6,936 nucleotides of DNA from Candidatus Nanoanaerosalina archaeon (lineage in GTDB: Archaea; Nanohalarchaeota; Nanosalinia; Nanosalinales; Nanoanaerosalinaceae), in assembly GCA_022729275.1 (NCBI GenBank), contig JALDAH010000043.1, positions 1 to 6,936 of the forward strand, in the 5' to 3' direction. The notes beneath the pieces are model-generated. The model did not search any database. It saw only the letters and a program-made list of their open reading frames with translations, and was not told the DNA's origin. Positions 1-6,129 of this stretch are shown here, piece by piece. How positions within the stretch are numbered: position 1 is the first letter of the stretch; the number at the start of each line of letters is the position of its first letter. Made by a program: the position numbers and the translations under genes.

Positions 1-1
1 A

Positions 2-916
2 ATCATTTCTCAGATGCTCTCAGAAGACATGGAACCTTCTCATTGGAAGAAAATTTCGGAAAAAGTTTTTGAAAACCTAGAAGATTTTGACGGCATAATC
101 ATAAGTCATGGTACTGATACCATGCAGTACACAGCATCAGCCATTTCTTTCATGATCAAAAACATTAGCAAACCAGTAGTTCTTGTAGGTTCTCAGAGGT
201 CCAGCGATAGACCGAGTTCTGATTCTTTCCTAAATCTTAAAGCCGCTGTAAAATTTATAGAAGAAGGCATACCAGGAGTTTTCGTGTGTATGCATGGAAG
301 TTCGGACGATAAAATTGTTTTTGTACACAGAGGTACACGTGTAAGGAAGATGCATACGTCAAGAAGAGATGCATTTAAATCTATAAGATCTGAACCGTTC
401 GCTAAGATAGATATCGAGAAAGAAGAAATGGTATTTAACGGAGAAATTCAAAAAAACGACGATAAAACCGAGCTTTTGAAAGATTTGGATGAAGAAGTAG
501 GGTTTCTAAAAGTGGTTCCCGGCATGATGAAAAAAGATTTAGAGAAGCTAGAGGACTGCAACGGGTTAATAATAGAGGGAACAGGTCTGGGCCATTTACC
601 TGTAAACAGTTTCGATGAGCACACGGAACACCATGAAAAAATACTTGGAAAGCTGGAAGAAATTTGTGAAGACACAGTTGTATGTATGACCTCTCAATGT
701 ATCAATGGGAGAGTGAACCTCGATGTATATGACTCGGGAGTCAAGATTAAAGATGCTGGTGTTGTATCAGGAAGGTCGATGTTGCCCGGAACAGCTTATG
801 TGAAACTTATGTGGGCGCTTGGGAATTCTGACACATTAGAAGAATCCAAGGATCTACTTCTAAAAAACGTTGCAGGAGAATTTATAGAAAGAGAGGATTA
901 CGATGTATTCAGGTAA
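2..916 (+). CDS. gatD: Glu-tRNA(Gln) amidotransferase subunit D, 5'-truncated
   Basis: GatD is the L-asparaginase-like subunit of the archaeal GatDE complex. It releases ammonia from Gln or Asn, and GatE uses that ammonia to turn Glu-tRNA(Gln) into Gln-tRNA(Gln) in the cytoplasm. The reading frame is open to the left edge, so the ATG at 14 is an internal Met (the context IISQMLSED resembles the middle of GatD). Counting from that Met, the second asparaginase motif HGTDTM is at 32-37, with the catalytic Thr34-Asp35 pair. The conserved VGSQRSSDRPSSD block is at 58-70 and VRKMHTSRRDAF at 110-121, where K112 fits the catalytic lysine. The C-terminal part has MTSQCINGRVNLDVYDSG and VKLMWALG, both typical of GatD rather than plain asparaginase. 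By family length, about 130-145 N-terminal residues are missing, including the beta-barrel domain and the first catalytic Thr motif. The last 14 nt overlap the next gene. The assignment is very secure. Confidence 0.97.
   Translation: MISQMLSEDMEPSHWKKISEKVFENLEDFDGIIISHGTDTMQYTASAISFMIKNISKPVVLVGSQRSSDRPSSDSFLNLKAAVKFIEEGIPGVFVCMHGSSDDKIVFVHRGTRVRKMHTSRRDAFKSIRSEPFAKIDIEKEEMVFNGEIQKNDDKTELLKDLDEEVGFLKVVPGMMKKDLEKLEDCNGLIIEGTGLGHLPVNSFDEHTEHHEKILGKLEEICEDTVVCMTSQCINGRVNLDVYDSGVKIKDAGVVSGRSMLPGTAYVKLMWALGNSDTLEESKDLLLKNVAGEFIEREDYDVFR
893..896 (+). promoter_or_regulatory. Shine-Dalgarno site for the UPF0200-type gene
   Basis: GAGG lies 6 nt before the ATG at 903, inside the last codons of gatD. 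It matches the core of the archaeal anti-SD complement (AGGAGGTGAT). It supports the ATG at 903 and suggests coupled translation from the gatD message. Confidence 0.6.
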
Positions 917-1448
917 AGTTCTTGGGGTGACCGGTCTACCTTTATCAGGTAAAACAATGGTAGCCAACATGCTTGAAGAAAGAGGTTTCTCTGTTTTGGA
1001 TATGGGTGACGTGGTCAGAAAAGAGATGGAATCGAGGGATATGCCTTCTGGAAAAGAAGCGGAGTTTGTTAACAATCAGAGGGATAAAAACGGTATGGGT
1101 GCCATAGCCAAGATTAGCAGGAAGTACCTTGAAAAAATGATGGATGGCAGGGATATAGTTATTACAGGTATGAGAGGTTGGAGCGAGAAAAAAGTTTTCG
1201 AGGAGTTCTTAGGAGATGAAATGGAAATAGTGGCGTTATGGGCATCAAGGCAAACCAGAAAAAATAGGCGTAACAAGAGAATGAGAAAAGAAGATTTAAA
1301 AGGTCAGGAGTTTCATGAAAGAGATTTGAGAGAAATTAACAATGGTGTAGCTAAACTGATGGCTCTAAGCGATGTGTTGATCATAAATGACGATATAGAG
1401 ATAGAAAAACTTGAGGAAAAGGTTGATGAAAAGGTTTTGAGTCGATAA
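903..1448 (+). CDS. P-loop NMP-kinase-like protein, UPF0200 type
   Basis: This is a 181-residue P-loop nucleotide-binding protein that resembles the archaeal UPF0200 family, which is distantly related to adenylate and dephospho-CoA kinases. Its substrate is not known to me. A Walker A motif, GLPLSGKT, lies at residues 11-18. MGDVVRKE at 34-41 fits the second conserved block of the family. VNNQRDKNGMGAIAK at 56-70, VITGMRG at 86-92 and FHERDLRE at 137-144 are also family-like, as is the closing ALSDVLIINDD segment at 154-164. Residues 116-130 are strongly basic and could form the lid over the nucleotide. The ATG at 903 is the only sensible start, because the next Met (residue 19) would remove the P-loop. 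The gene overlaps gatD by 14 nt and stops 2 nt before gatE, so it is almost certainly co-expressed with both. It should not be called the archaeal dephospho-CoA kinase, since that role is assigned to an unrelated GTP-dependent family. The fold call is strong; the function is open. Confidence 0.82.
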   Translation: MYSGKVLGVTGLPLSGKTMVANMLEERGFSVLDMGDVVRKEMESRDMPSGKEAEFVNNQRDKNGMGAIAKISRKYLEKMMDGRDIVITGMRGWSEKKVFEEFLGDEMEIVALWASRQTRKNRRNKRMRKEDLKGQEFHERDLREINNGVAKLMALSDVLIINDDIEIEKLEEKVDEKVLSR

Positions 1449-1450
1449 AG

Positions 1451-3328
1451 ATGAATTATGATGAATTAGGTTTCAGGTGTGGTATAGAAATACACCAACA
1501 GCTGGATACGGACAAAAAACTTTTTTGCAACTGTCCGACAGAGAATGTTAATAAGGAAGCTGATGCAAGGATAAAGAGGAATTTGAGGCCTGTGCCTGGT
1601 GAGAGAGGAAGTGTGGATCAGGCCGCCAAATTCGAGTTTCTGAAGGACAACAGTTTCTTGTACAACTTTTACAGAGAGGTTTGTTGCCTGGTCGAACTTG
1701 ATGAAGAGCCACCTCACAAAATAAATGAGGATGCAATGGATACAGCTCTACAGTTCGCAATGATGATAAACTGCGATATACCTGATGAAATATATTTCAT
1801 GAGGAAACTTGTCTTGGACGGTTCTAATACCTCAGGTTTTCAAAGAACTGCGTTAATAGCTCTTGATGGCTACATTGAAACAGATCAGGGGAAGGTTAAT
1901 ATTCCTGATGTTGAACTAGAGGAGGAGTCAGCAGGAAAACACGGTAAATCAGATGGAAGAGATGTTTTTGATCTGGACAGGCTTGGAATACCTCTTATAG
2001 AAATCGGGACTGACACCTCTATAAAAAACCCTGAACACGCTAAAGAAGTAGCTATGAAGATAGGTATGCTTTTAAGATCTACGAGCAATGTCAAAAGAGG
2101 TCTTGGCACAATAAGACAGGACGTAAATGTTTCAATAGAAGATGGGGCAAGGGTCGAGATAAAGGGATTTCAAGATGTTAGGAACCTTGATAAACTAGTT
2201 GAAAAAGAAGTTAAGAGACAGAAAACCCTTGTTGAGATAAAGAAAAAGTTAGAGGAACACTCAGAAGTGTTTGAAAGAGAAGTTTATAATGTGACGGATT
2301 TATTTAAAGGGTCTGGTAACGATATCATAGACTCGGTCATCGATGATGGAGGCAAGGTTTATGCAACCAGACTTCCTTTGGAAGGTTTTATGAACAAGGA
2401 GCTCTGCGAAGGAAAAACTTTAGGTAAAGAGCTTGCAGGTTATGCTGTTGCACAAGAACTCAACGGCATAATGCATACTGATGAGGATGTTTCGAAGTAC
2501 GGTCTATCAAAGGAATTCAAAGAACTCTGCGAACATCTTGATAAAGAAAAAGGCGAAGTTGTATGTATAGCAGCAGGACCTGATGATAAAACAAACAAAG
2601 CACTGAAGGCAGTTGTGGAAAGAGCAGCAAAATTATTTGAGGGAGTTCCTGAGGAGACAAGATCTGCTAACGATGATTATACAACAAATTATTCCAGACC
2701 TCTTCCCGGATCCGCAAGGATGTATCCAGAGACGGATGTGAGGCCTTTCACGGCTGATAAAAAGTATATCAAATCGCTGAAAGACAAAATACCTGAAACA
2801 TTAGATGAAAGAGAGGAGAAGCTTTCAAAGGAGATAGGAGAACAGCTAGCATCTCAGATAATAAATTCTAAAAGACTGGAAGATTTTGAGGAAATTTGCG
2901 AGAATGAAAAATTTGATAAAAACTTTGTAGCGAACTTTTTTGTTAACATTCTCAAGGATGTGGAATCCCGTTATAAAGTTGAAACGAAGGATTTAAGTGT
3001 TAATCAGATAGAGAACATCTTAAAACTTTATTTTGATGGCGCGATTTCCAAGGATTCTGTAGGTGAAGTTGTTAGGTTCAAGTCAGAGGACATGAATCGA
3101 AAAATTGAGAAGATAGTTGAGGAGGAAAATCTTGGAAAAACCTCTGAGGAAGATATAAGAAAAGTTGTAACAAATGTATTGGAGGATAAAAAGAGCCTTG
3201 TTGATAGTAAAGGAGAACGTGCTAGAGGAGCTTTGATGGGAGTAGTTATGAAAAGACTTGGTAGTGGCGCAGATGGTTCAAAAGTTAATAAAGTATTATC
3301 AGAAGAGTTAAAGAAGTTATCGAACTGA
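1451..3328 (+). CDS. gatE: Glu-tRNA(Gln) amidotransferase subunit E
   Basis: GatE binds Glu-tRNA(Gln), phosphorylates the attached glutamate with ATP and amidates it with ammonia delivered from GatD. The 625 residues match the usual family length. The N-terminal GatB/GatE catalytic (cradle) domain shows CGIEIHQQLDT at 10-20 followed by LFCNCP at 24-29. Also present are KLVLDGSNTSGFQRT at 119-133, DRLGIPLIEIGTDT at 176-189, and the signature GLGTIRQDVNVS at 217-228 followed by VEIKG at 235-239. Residues about 278-405 form the GAD insert shared with bacterial AspRS, which separates GatE from GatB. RPLPGSARMYPETDV follows at 416-430. The rest, about 470-623, is helical and ends in a YqeY-like tail domain that contacts tRNA in this family. 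No good SD sequence precedes the ATG, which lies 2 nt after the upstream stop, so translation probably depends on re-initiation or coupling. The assignment is very secure. Confidence 0.98.
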   Translation: MNYDELGFRCGIEIHQQLDTDKKLFCNCPTENVNKEADARIKRNLRPVPGERGSVDQAAKFEFLKDNSFLYNFYREVCCLVELDEEPPHKINEDAMDTALQFAMMINCDIPDEIYFMRKLVLDGSNTSGFQRTALIALDGYIETDQGKVNIPDVELEEESAGKHGKSDGRDVFDLDRLGIPLIEIGTDTSIKNPEHAKEVAMKIGMLLRSTSNVKRGLGTIRQDVNVSIEDGARVEIKGFQDVRNLDKLVEKEVKRQKTLVEIKKKLEEHSEVFEREVYNVTDLFKGSGNDIIDSVIDDGGKVYATRLPLEGFMNKELCEGKTLGKELAGYAVAQELNGIMHTDEDVSKYGLSKEFKELCEHLDKEKGEVVCIAAGPDDKTNKALKAVVERAAKLFEGVPEETRSANDDYTTNYSRPLPGSARMYPETDVRPFTADKKYIKSLKDKIPETLDEREEKLSKEIGEQLASQIINSKRLEDFEEICENEKFDKNFVANFFVNILKDVESRYKVETKDLSVNQIENILKLYFDGAISKDSVGEVVRFKSEDMNRKIEKIVEEENLGKTSEEDIRKVVTNVLEDKKSLVDSKGERARGALMGVVMKRLGSGADGSKVNKVLSEELKKLSN

Positions 3329-3334
3329 AAAACC

Positions 3335-3374
3335 TTTTTAGAATCTTCTTGTTTCTTTTTACATTTTCTTTTTT
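3335..3374 (+). terminator. Oligo-T terminator after gatE
   Basis: Runs of T5 (3335-3339), T3 and T5 (3352-3360), T4 (3364-3367) and T6 (3369-3374) begin 6 nt after the gatE stop. No stable hairpin precedes them. Archaeal RNA polymerase terminates at U-rich tracts without a stem-loop, so this tract probably ends the gatD-gatE unit before the tbp promoter. Confidence 0.65.
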
Positions 3375-3377
3375 ATG

Positions 3378-3396
3378 TTATATAAATATTTATAAA
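3378..3396 (+). promoter_or_regulatory. tbp promoter, two overlapping TATA-like boxes
   Basis: The stretch holds TTATATAAATA (3378-3388) and TTTATAAA (3389-3396), both close to the archaeal TATA consensus. With the usual spacing of about 25-28 nt, transcription would begin near 3409 or 3419 and leave a leader of about 55-65 nt before the ATG at 3474. Since the gene encodes TBP itself, its product would bind here. That is inferred from position and consensus, without transcript data. Confidence 0.6.
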
Positions 3397-3414
3397 GGTT
3401 GTTTTAAAAGGTCT

Positions 3415-3431
3415 GTTTTAGTTATTAAAAC
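3415..3431 (+). repeat. Short inverted repeat in the tbp leader
   Basis: GTTTTA (3415-3420) and TAAAAC (3426-3431) are perfect 6-bp inverted arms around GTTAT. The arms are A+T-rich, so a hairpin in RNA would be weak. The site lies near or just after the predicted tbp transcription start, where a DNA-bound regulator could act. No function can be shown. Confidence 0.35.
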
Positions 3432-3461
3432 TCCGGCGAATTAACCGGTAACGATTTATTG

Positions 3462-3465
3462 GGTG
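3462..3465 (+). promoter_or_regulatory. Shine-Dalgarno-like site for tbp
   Basis: GGTG lies 8 nt before the ATG at 3474 and matches part of the archaeal AGGAGGTGAT sequence. It supports the ATG over the in-frame TTG at 3459, which would overlap this site. Confidence 0.5.
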
Positions 3466-3473
3466 TTTCCAAA

Positions 3474-4013
3474 ATGGAAGAGATAAAAATTGAGAACGTT
3501 GTGGCTTCTACTGATTTCAAGAGAAGAATGCCACTTGACAAAATTGCAATATACCTTGAAAACACGGAGTACGAACCTGAACAGTTTCCAGGTCTTGTTT
3601 ATAGACTAAAGGATCCGAAAGCCGCTGCTCTTATTTTTGGATCCGGTAAGATTGTTTGTACTGGAACAACTAGTCCGGAAGAAGCAGAGAAAGCTGTTTT
3701 AAAGATCATTGAGGAATTGAAAGAATCTGATGTGATCGTAGAGGAGAAACCGGTGATTACTGTTCAGAACGTTGTTGCTTCAAGCCATCTGAACCAGAAT
3801 CTTAACCTGAACAGGATAGCTTTTGAACTGGTTGGTACAGAATACGAACCAGCACAGTTTCCTGGACTGGTTTACCGATTGGACGATCCAAAAGTAGCTT
3901 TTCTGCTCTTTTCATCTGGAAAAATAGTTTGTACAGGTGGAAAGAAAGAGGAAGATGTCAACAGAGGCATTACCAGGCTTAAGGATAAGCTGAAGGAGAT
4001 AGGAGCGCTCTAG
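3474..4013 (+). CDS. tbp: TATA-box-binding protein (TBP)
   Basis: TBP is the general transcription factor that binds and bends promoter TATA boxes and recruits TFB and RNA polymerase. From the ATG at 3474 the protein has 179 residues, normal for an archaeal TBP. It consists of two saddle repeats offset by 91 residues: IKIENVVAST (4-13) with ITVQNVVASS (95-104), and EQFPGLVYRL (36-45) with AQFPGLVYRL (127-136). GSGKIVCTG (56-64) likewise pairs with SSGKIVCTG (147-155). The four DNA-intercalating phenylalanines are all present: F38 and F55 in repeat 1, F129 and F146 in repeat 2. Each pair is 17 residues apart, as in eukaryotic TBP. The protein ends at IGAL without the acidic C-terminal tail seen in some archaeal TBPs. 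The TTG at 3459 would add five residues (MGVSK) but is less likely. The gene stands alone between two T-rich tracts and has its own promoter. The assignment is very secure. Confidence 0.98.
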   Translation: MEEIKIENVVASTDFKRRMPLDKIAIYLENTEYEPEQFPGLVYRLKDPKAAALIFGSGKIVCTGTTSPEEAEKAVLKIIEELKESDVIVEEKPVITVQNVVASSHLNQNLNLNRIAFELVGTEYEPAQFPGLVYRLDDPKVAFLLFSSGKIVCTGGKKEEDVNRGITRLKDKLKEIGAL

Positions 4014-4024
4014 TTTCGTATCCG

Positions 4025-4047
4025 TTTCCCTTTTTTATTTCTTTTTT
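4025..4047 (+). terminator. Oligo-T terminator after tbp
   Basis: T3 (4025-4027), T6 (4031-4036), T3 (4038-4040) and T6 (4042-4047) begin about 12 nt after the tbp stop. There is no clear hairpin, as expected of an archaeal U-tract terminator. The last T-run also forms part of the candidate mcm TATA box. Confidence 0.65.
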
Positions 4048-4052
4048 AAATA
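4045..4052 (+). promoter_or_regulatory. Candidate mcm TATA box
   Basis: TTTAAATA matches the archaeal TTTAWATA consensus. Standard spacing puts the transcription start near 4073-4080, giving a leader of roughly 40-48 nt with an SD sequence before the TTG at 4121. It overlaps the end of the tbp terminator tract. No transcript data support it. Confidence 0.5.
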
Positions 4053-4108
4053 CCATTAACTGTTTTAAGAATTAATCCACTTCTTTTGTTTTACAGATAA
4101 GGTCGATG

Positions 4109-4115
4109 AGGGGGT
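4109..4115 (+). promoter_or_regulatory. Shine-Dalgarno site that fixes the mcm TTG start
   Basis: AGGGGGT differs by one base from the ideal AGGAGGT and ends 5 nt before the TTG at 4121. Two in-frame TAG codons (4115-4120) stand directly before that TTG, so no upstream start is possible. This makes TTG the start codon. Confidence 0.75.
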
Positions 4116-4120
4116 AGTAG

Positions 4121-6121
4121 TTGGAATATCATAAAAAGGTAGAGAAGTTTGAAAACTTTTTTAGAGAAGCATATGATGAAAAGATCACCGCTGCAGTTTC
4201 CTGTGGTGAAAGAGCAGTTGTAGTGGATTTCAACGATTTTTCTAAATTTGACAATGCTGTTGCTGACACTTTATTAGATCATCCTAAGGAAGGAGTCGAT
4301 GCGGCAACCGAAGCACTTTCAAACCTTCCGATGGTGGAATCTGAGATGTTAGTTCATTTTGAGAATCTGCCTTCCACCGAGTACGTGTTTATAAGGAATC
4401 TGAGAAGCCAACATATAGGGAAATTTTTGGGAGTTAAAGGATTAATAAAGAGAGCTTCGGAGGTCAGACCCGAACTGGAATCAGCAATCTTTGAATGTTC
4501 GAACTGTGGCGATCGGTTTGAAAAAGAACAGGACTCGTCCAAAATAACAACGCCTCACAAATGTGACTGTGGCTCAAGAAGCTTTAATCTCGTTGACAAA
4601 GTGATGAGGGATGTTCAGACCGTAACAGTCGAGGAAAACCCTGAAACAATAAAGGGAGCTGAACAACCCAGAAAGATAGGGGTTATACTTAGAGACGATC
4701 TTGTGGACCCACAGTTTCAGAACAGAGTTGTTCCAGGAAACAAGGTGATAATAAACGGGATTCTCAGGGAGAAAGCCATAAAAAAGGATTCAAAGCGTTA
4801 CGATTTATACATAGAGGCAAATTATCTTGAGACCGTTCAGAGAGAATTTGAGGAAATAGAGATAGATGATGATGAAGAGAAAGCTATCAAGGAACTTTCT
4901 AATGATAAAGATTTGATAGAAAAAATGATCGCGAGCATAGCTCCATCCATTCACGGACATACACATATAAAAGAAGCCATAGCATTACAATTGTTCTCAG
5001 GAGTTAGAAAAGAGAGGCCTGACGGTACAACAACCCGAGGAGACATACACGTTCTTTTAATAGGTGAGCCAGGTACAGGAAAATCGCAGTTATTAAAATT
5101 CACAGGCAATCTAGCTCCTAAAGGCAAATATGTGGTAGGAAAAGCGGCTACTGCGGCCGGTATCACTGCTACCGTTATGAAAGATGAAATAACAGATGAA
5201 TGGACTTTAGAGGCGGGAGCTCTTGTACTGGCCAACAAGGGAATTGCCACGATTGATGAGATAGACAAAATGGAGAAAACTGACAGGTCTTCTATGCACG
5301 AAGCGATGGAACAACAAAGTATAACTGTATCTAAGGCCAATATACAGGCCACACTCCAGTGCAGGACCAGCATACTTGCGGCAGGGAACCCGAAGTTCGG
5401 TAGGTTCGACCCTTACAGGCCTGTAGCAGAACAGATAGAGATATCAGATACTTTGATTTCTCGTTTTGATCTTTTGTTCCCTGTAAAAGATATACCAGAT
5501 GTTTCTAGGGATCAGAAACTGTCGGATCACATTATGTCTATGCACACAGATCCTCAGGATTTGAAGGGAGAGGTATCTCTTGAGAGATTGAGGAATTACA
5601 TTGCATTTGCTAAAAGGAATATTCACCCCAGGCTTTCCGAAAAAGCTCAGAAAGTGCTTAAAGAATTTTATGTGGATACTAGGCAGAAAGGCACAGGCGG
5701 AGAGGAGGGCCAATCCAAAGTTCCGATTACAGCTAGGCAACTTGAGGCAATAATAAGGCTTTCAGAGGCTTCAGCTCGTATGAGATTGAGCGAGGTTGTT
5801 GAGGAAAAAGATGCTCAGAGAGCCATCGATCTACTTACCTACTCATTGAAAAAGATTGGAGTTATAAGTGAGTCAGGAGAATATGATATTGACAAGCTCG
5901 AGACCGGTATGGATTCCGAGTCTCGAAGCAAACGTCAGACCATTATGAAGGTTGTTGACGACCTTTCAGGATCTAAAGGAGATCCTATACCATTTGAAGA
6001 ACTTATAGAAACTCTTGAGGAAGAAGGTATAGAAAAAGAACAGGCCGAAGAAGTTGTTAATAAACTAATACGTGAGGGCGAACTTTATGAGCCTAAACAA
6101 GGATTTATTGATGTAATATAG
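4121..6121 (+). CDS. mcm: Replicative DNA helicase MCM
   Basis: MCM is the hexameric ATP-driven 3'-5' helicase that unwinds DNA at the replication fork. The 666 residues match the usual single archaeal MCM, and no intein is present. The N-terminal helical A domain (about 1-95) opens with the family-like VEKFENFFREAYDE. The zinc motif uses C126, C129, C148 and C150, and an OB fold follows to about 245. The AAA+ core has Walker A GEPGTGKS at 315-322, an inserted beta-hairpin around 350-365, Walker B IATIDEIDKM at 375-384, sensor 1 around N423, the arginine finger in SRFD (R448) and a likely sensor 2 at R539. Residues about 602-666 form the C-terminal winged helix. The start is TTG, chosen because stop codons lie just upstream, a good SD sequence precedes it, and the N-terminus aligns with family expectation. 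The next gene begins 8 nt after the stop. The second zinc knuckle is C-x-C rather than C-x2-C. The assignment is very secure. Confidence 0.98.
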   Translation: MEYHKKVEKFENFFREAYDEKITAAVSCGERAVVVDFNDFSKFDNAVADTLLDHPKEGVDAATEALSNLPMVESEMLVHFENLPSTEYVFIRNLRSQHIGKFLGVKGLIKRASEVRPELESAIFECSNCGDRFEKEQDSSKITTPHKCDCGSRSFNLVDKVMRDVQTVTVEENPETIKGAEQPRKIGVILRDDLVDPQFQNRVVPGNKVIINGILREKAIKKDSKRYDLYIEANYLETVQREFEEIEIDDDEEKAIKELSNDKDLIEKMIASIAPSIHGHTHIKEAIALQLFSGVRKERPDGTTTRGDIHVLLIGEPGTGKSQLLKFTGNLAPKGKYVVGKAATAAGITATVMKDEITDEWTLEAGALVLANKGIATIDEIDKMEKTDRSSMHEAMEQQSITVSKANIQATLQCRTSILAAGNPKFGRFDPYRPVAEQIEISDTLISRFDLLFPVKDIPDVSRDQKLSDHIMSMHTDPQDLKGEVSLERLRNYIAFAKRNIHPRLSEKAQKVLKEFYVDTRQKGTGGEEGQSKVPITARQLEAIIRLSEASARMRLSEVVEEKDAQRAIDLLTYSLKKIGVISESGEYDIDKLETGMDSESRSKRQTIMKVVDDLSGSKGDPIPFEELIETLEEEGIEKEQAEEVVNKLIREGELYEPKQGFIDVI

Positions 6122-6124
6122 GTG
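6120..6124 (+). promoter_or_regulatory. Shine-Dalgarno site overlapping the mcm stop codon
   Basis: AGGTG matches the anti-SD complement, sits 5 nt before the ATG at 6130 and shares its first two bases with the mcm TAG. This layout suggests co-transcription and coupled translation of mcm and the downstream OB-fold gene. Confidence 0.65.
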
Positions 6125-6129
6125 TTGTT

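Noticed and set aside
14..16. ATG at 14 as the gatD start
   Set aside because: The frame is open to the left edge, and the residues before this Met already fit the middle of GatD. The N-terminal domain and first catalytic Thr motif would be missing, so the gene is cut by the window edge.
3440..3452. Near-palindrome TTAACCGGTAAC before tbp as an operator
   Set aside because: Only the ACCGGT core is a true palindrome and the flanks do not match. There is no second copy upstream of other genes in the window, so chance is the simpler reading.
3459..3461. TTG at 3459 as the tbp start
   Set aside because: It would overlap the GGTG SD-like site and add five residues not typical of TBP. The ATG at 3474 gives a standard TBP N-terminus.
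4106..4108. ATG at 4106 as the mcm start
   Set aside because: It is in frame with mcm but is followed after two codons by TAG TAG, so it cannot start the long protein.
4951..5373. 140-codon open frame on the minus strand inside mcm
   Set aside because: It lies wholly opposite the conserved AAA+ core of MCM, has no recognisable domain, and looks like a shadow of the coding strand. The same applies to the other minus-strand frames, such as 5444-5740 and 6501-6785.
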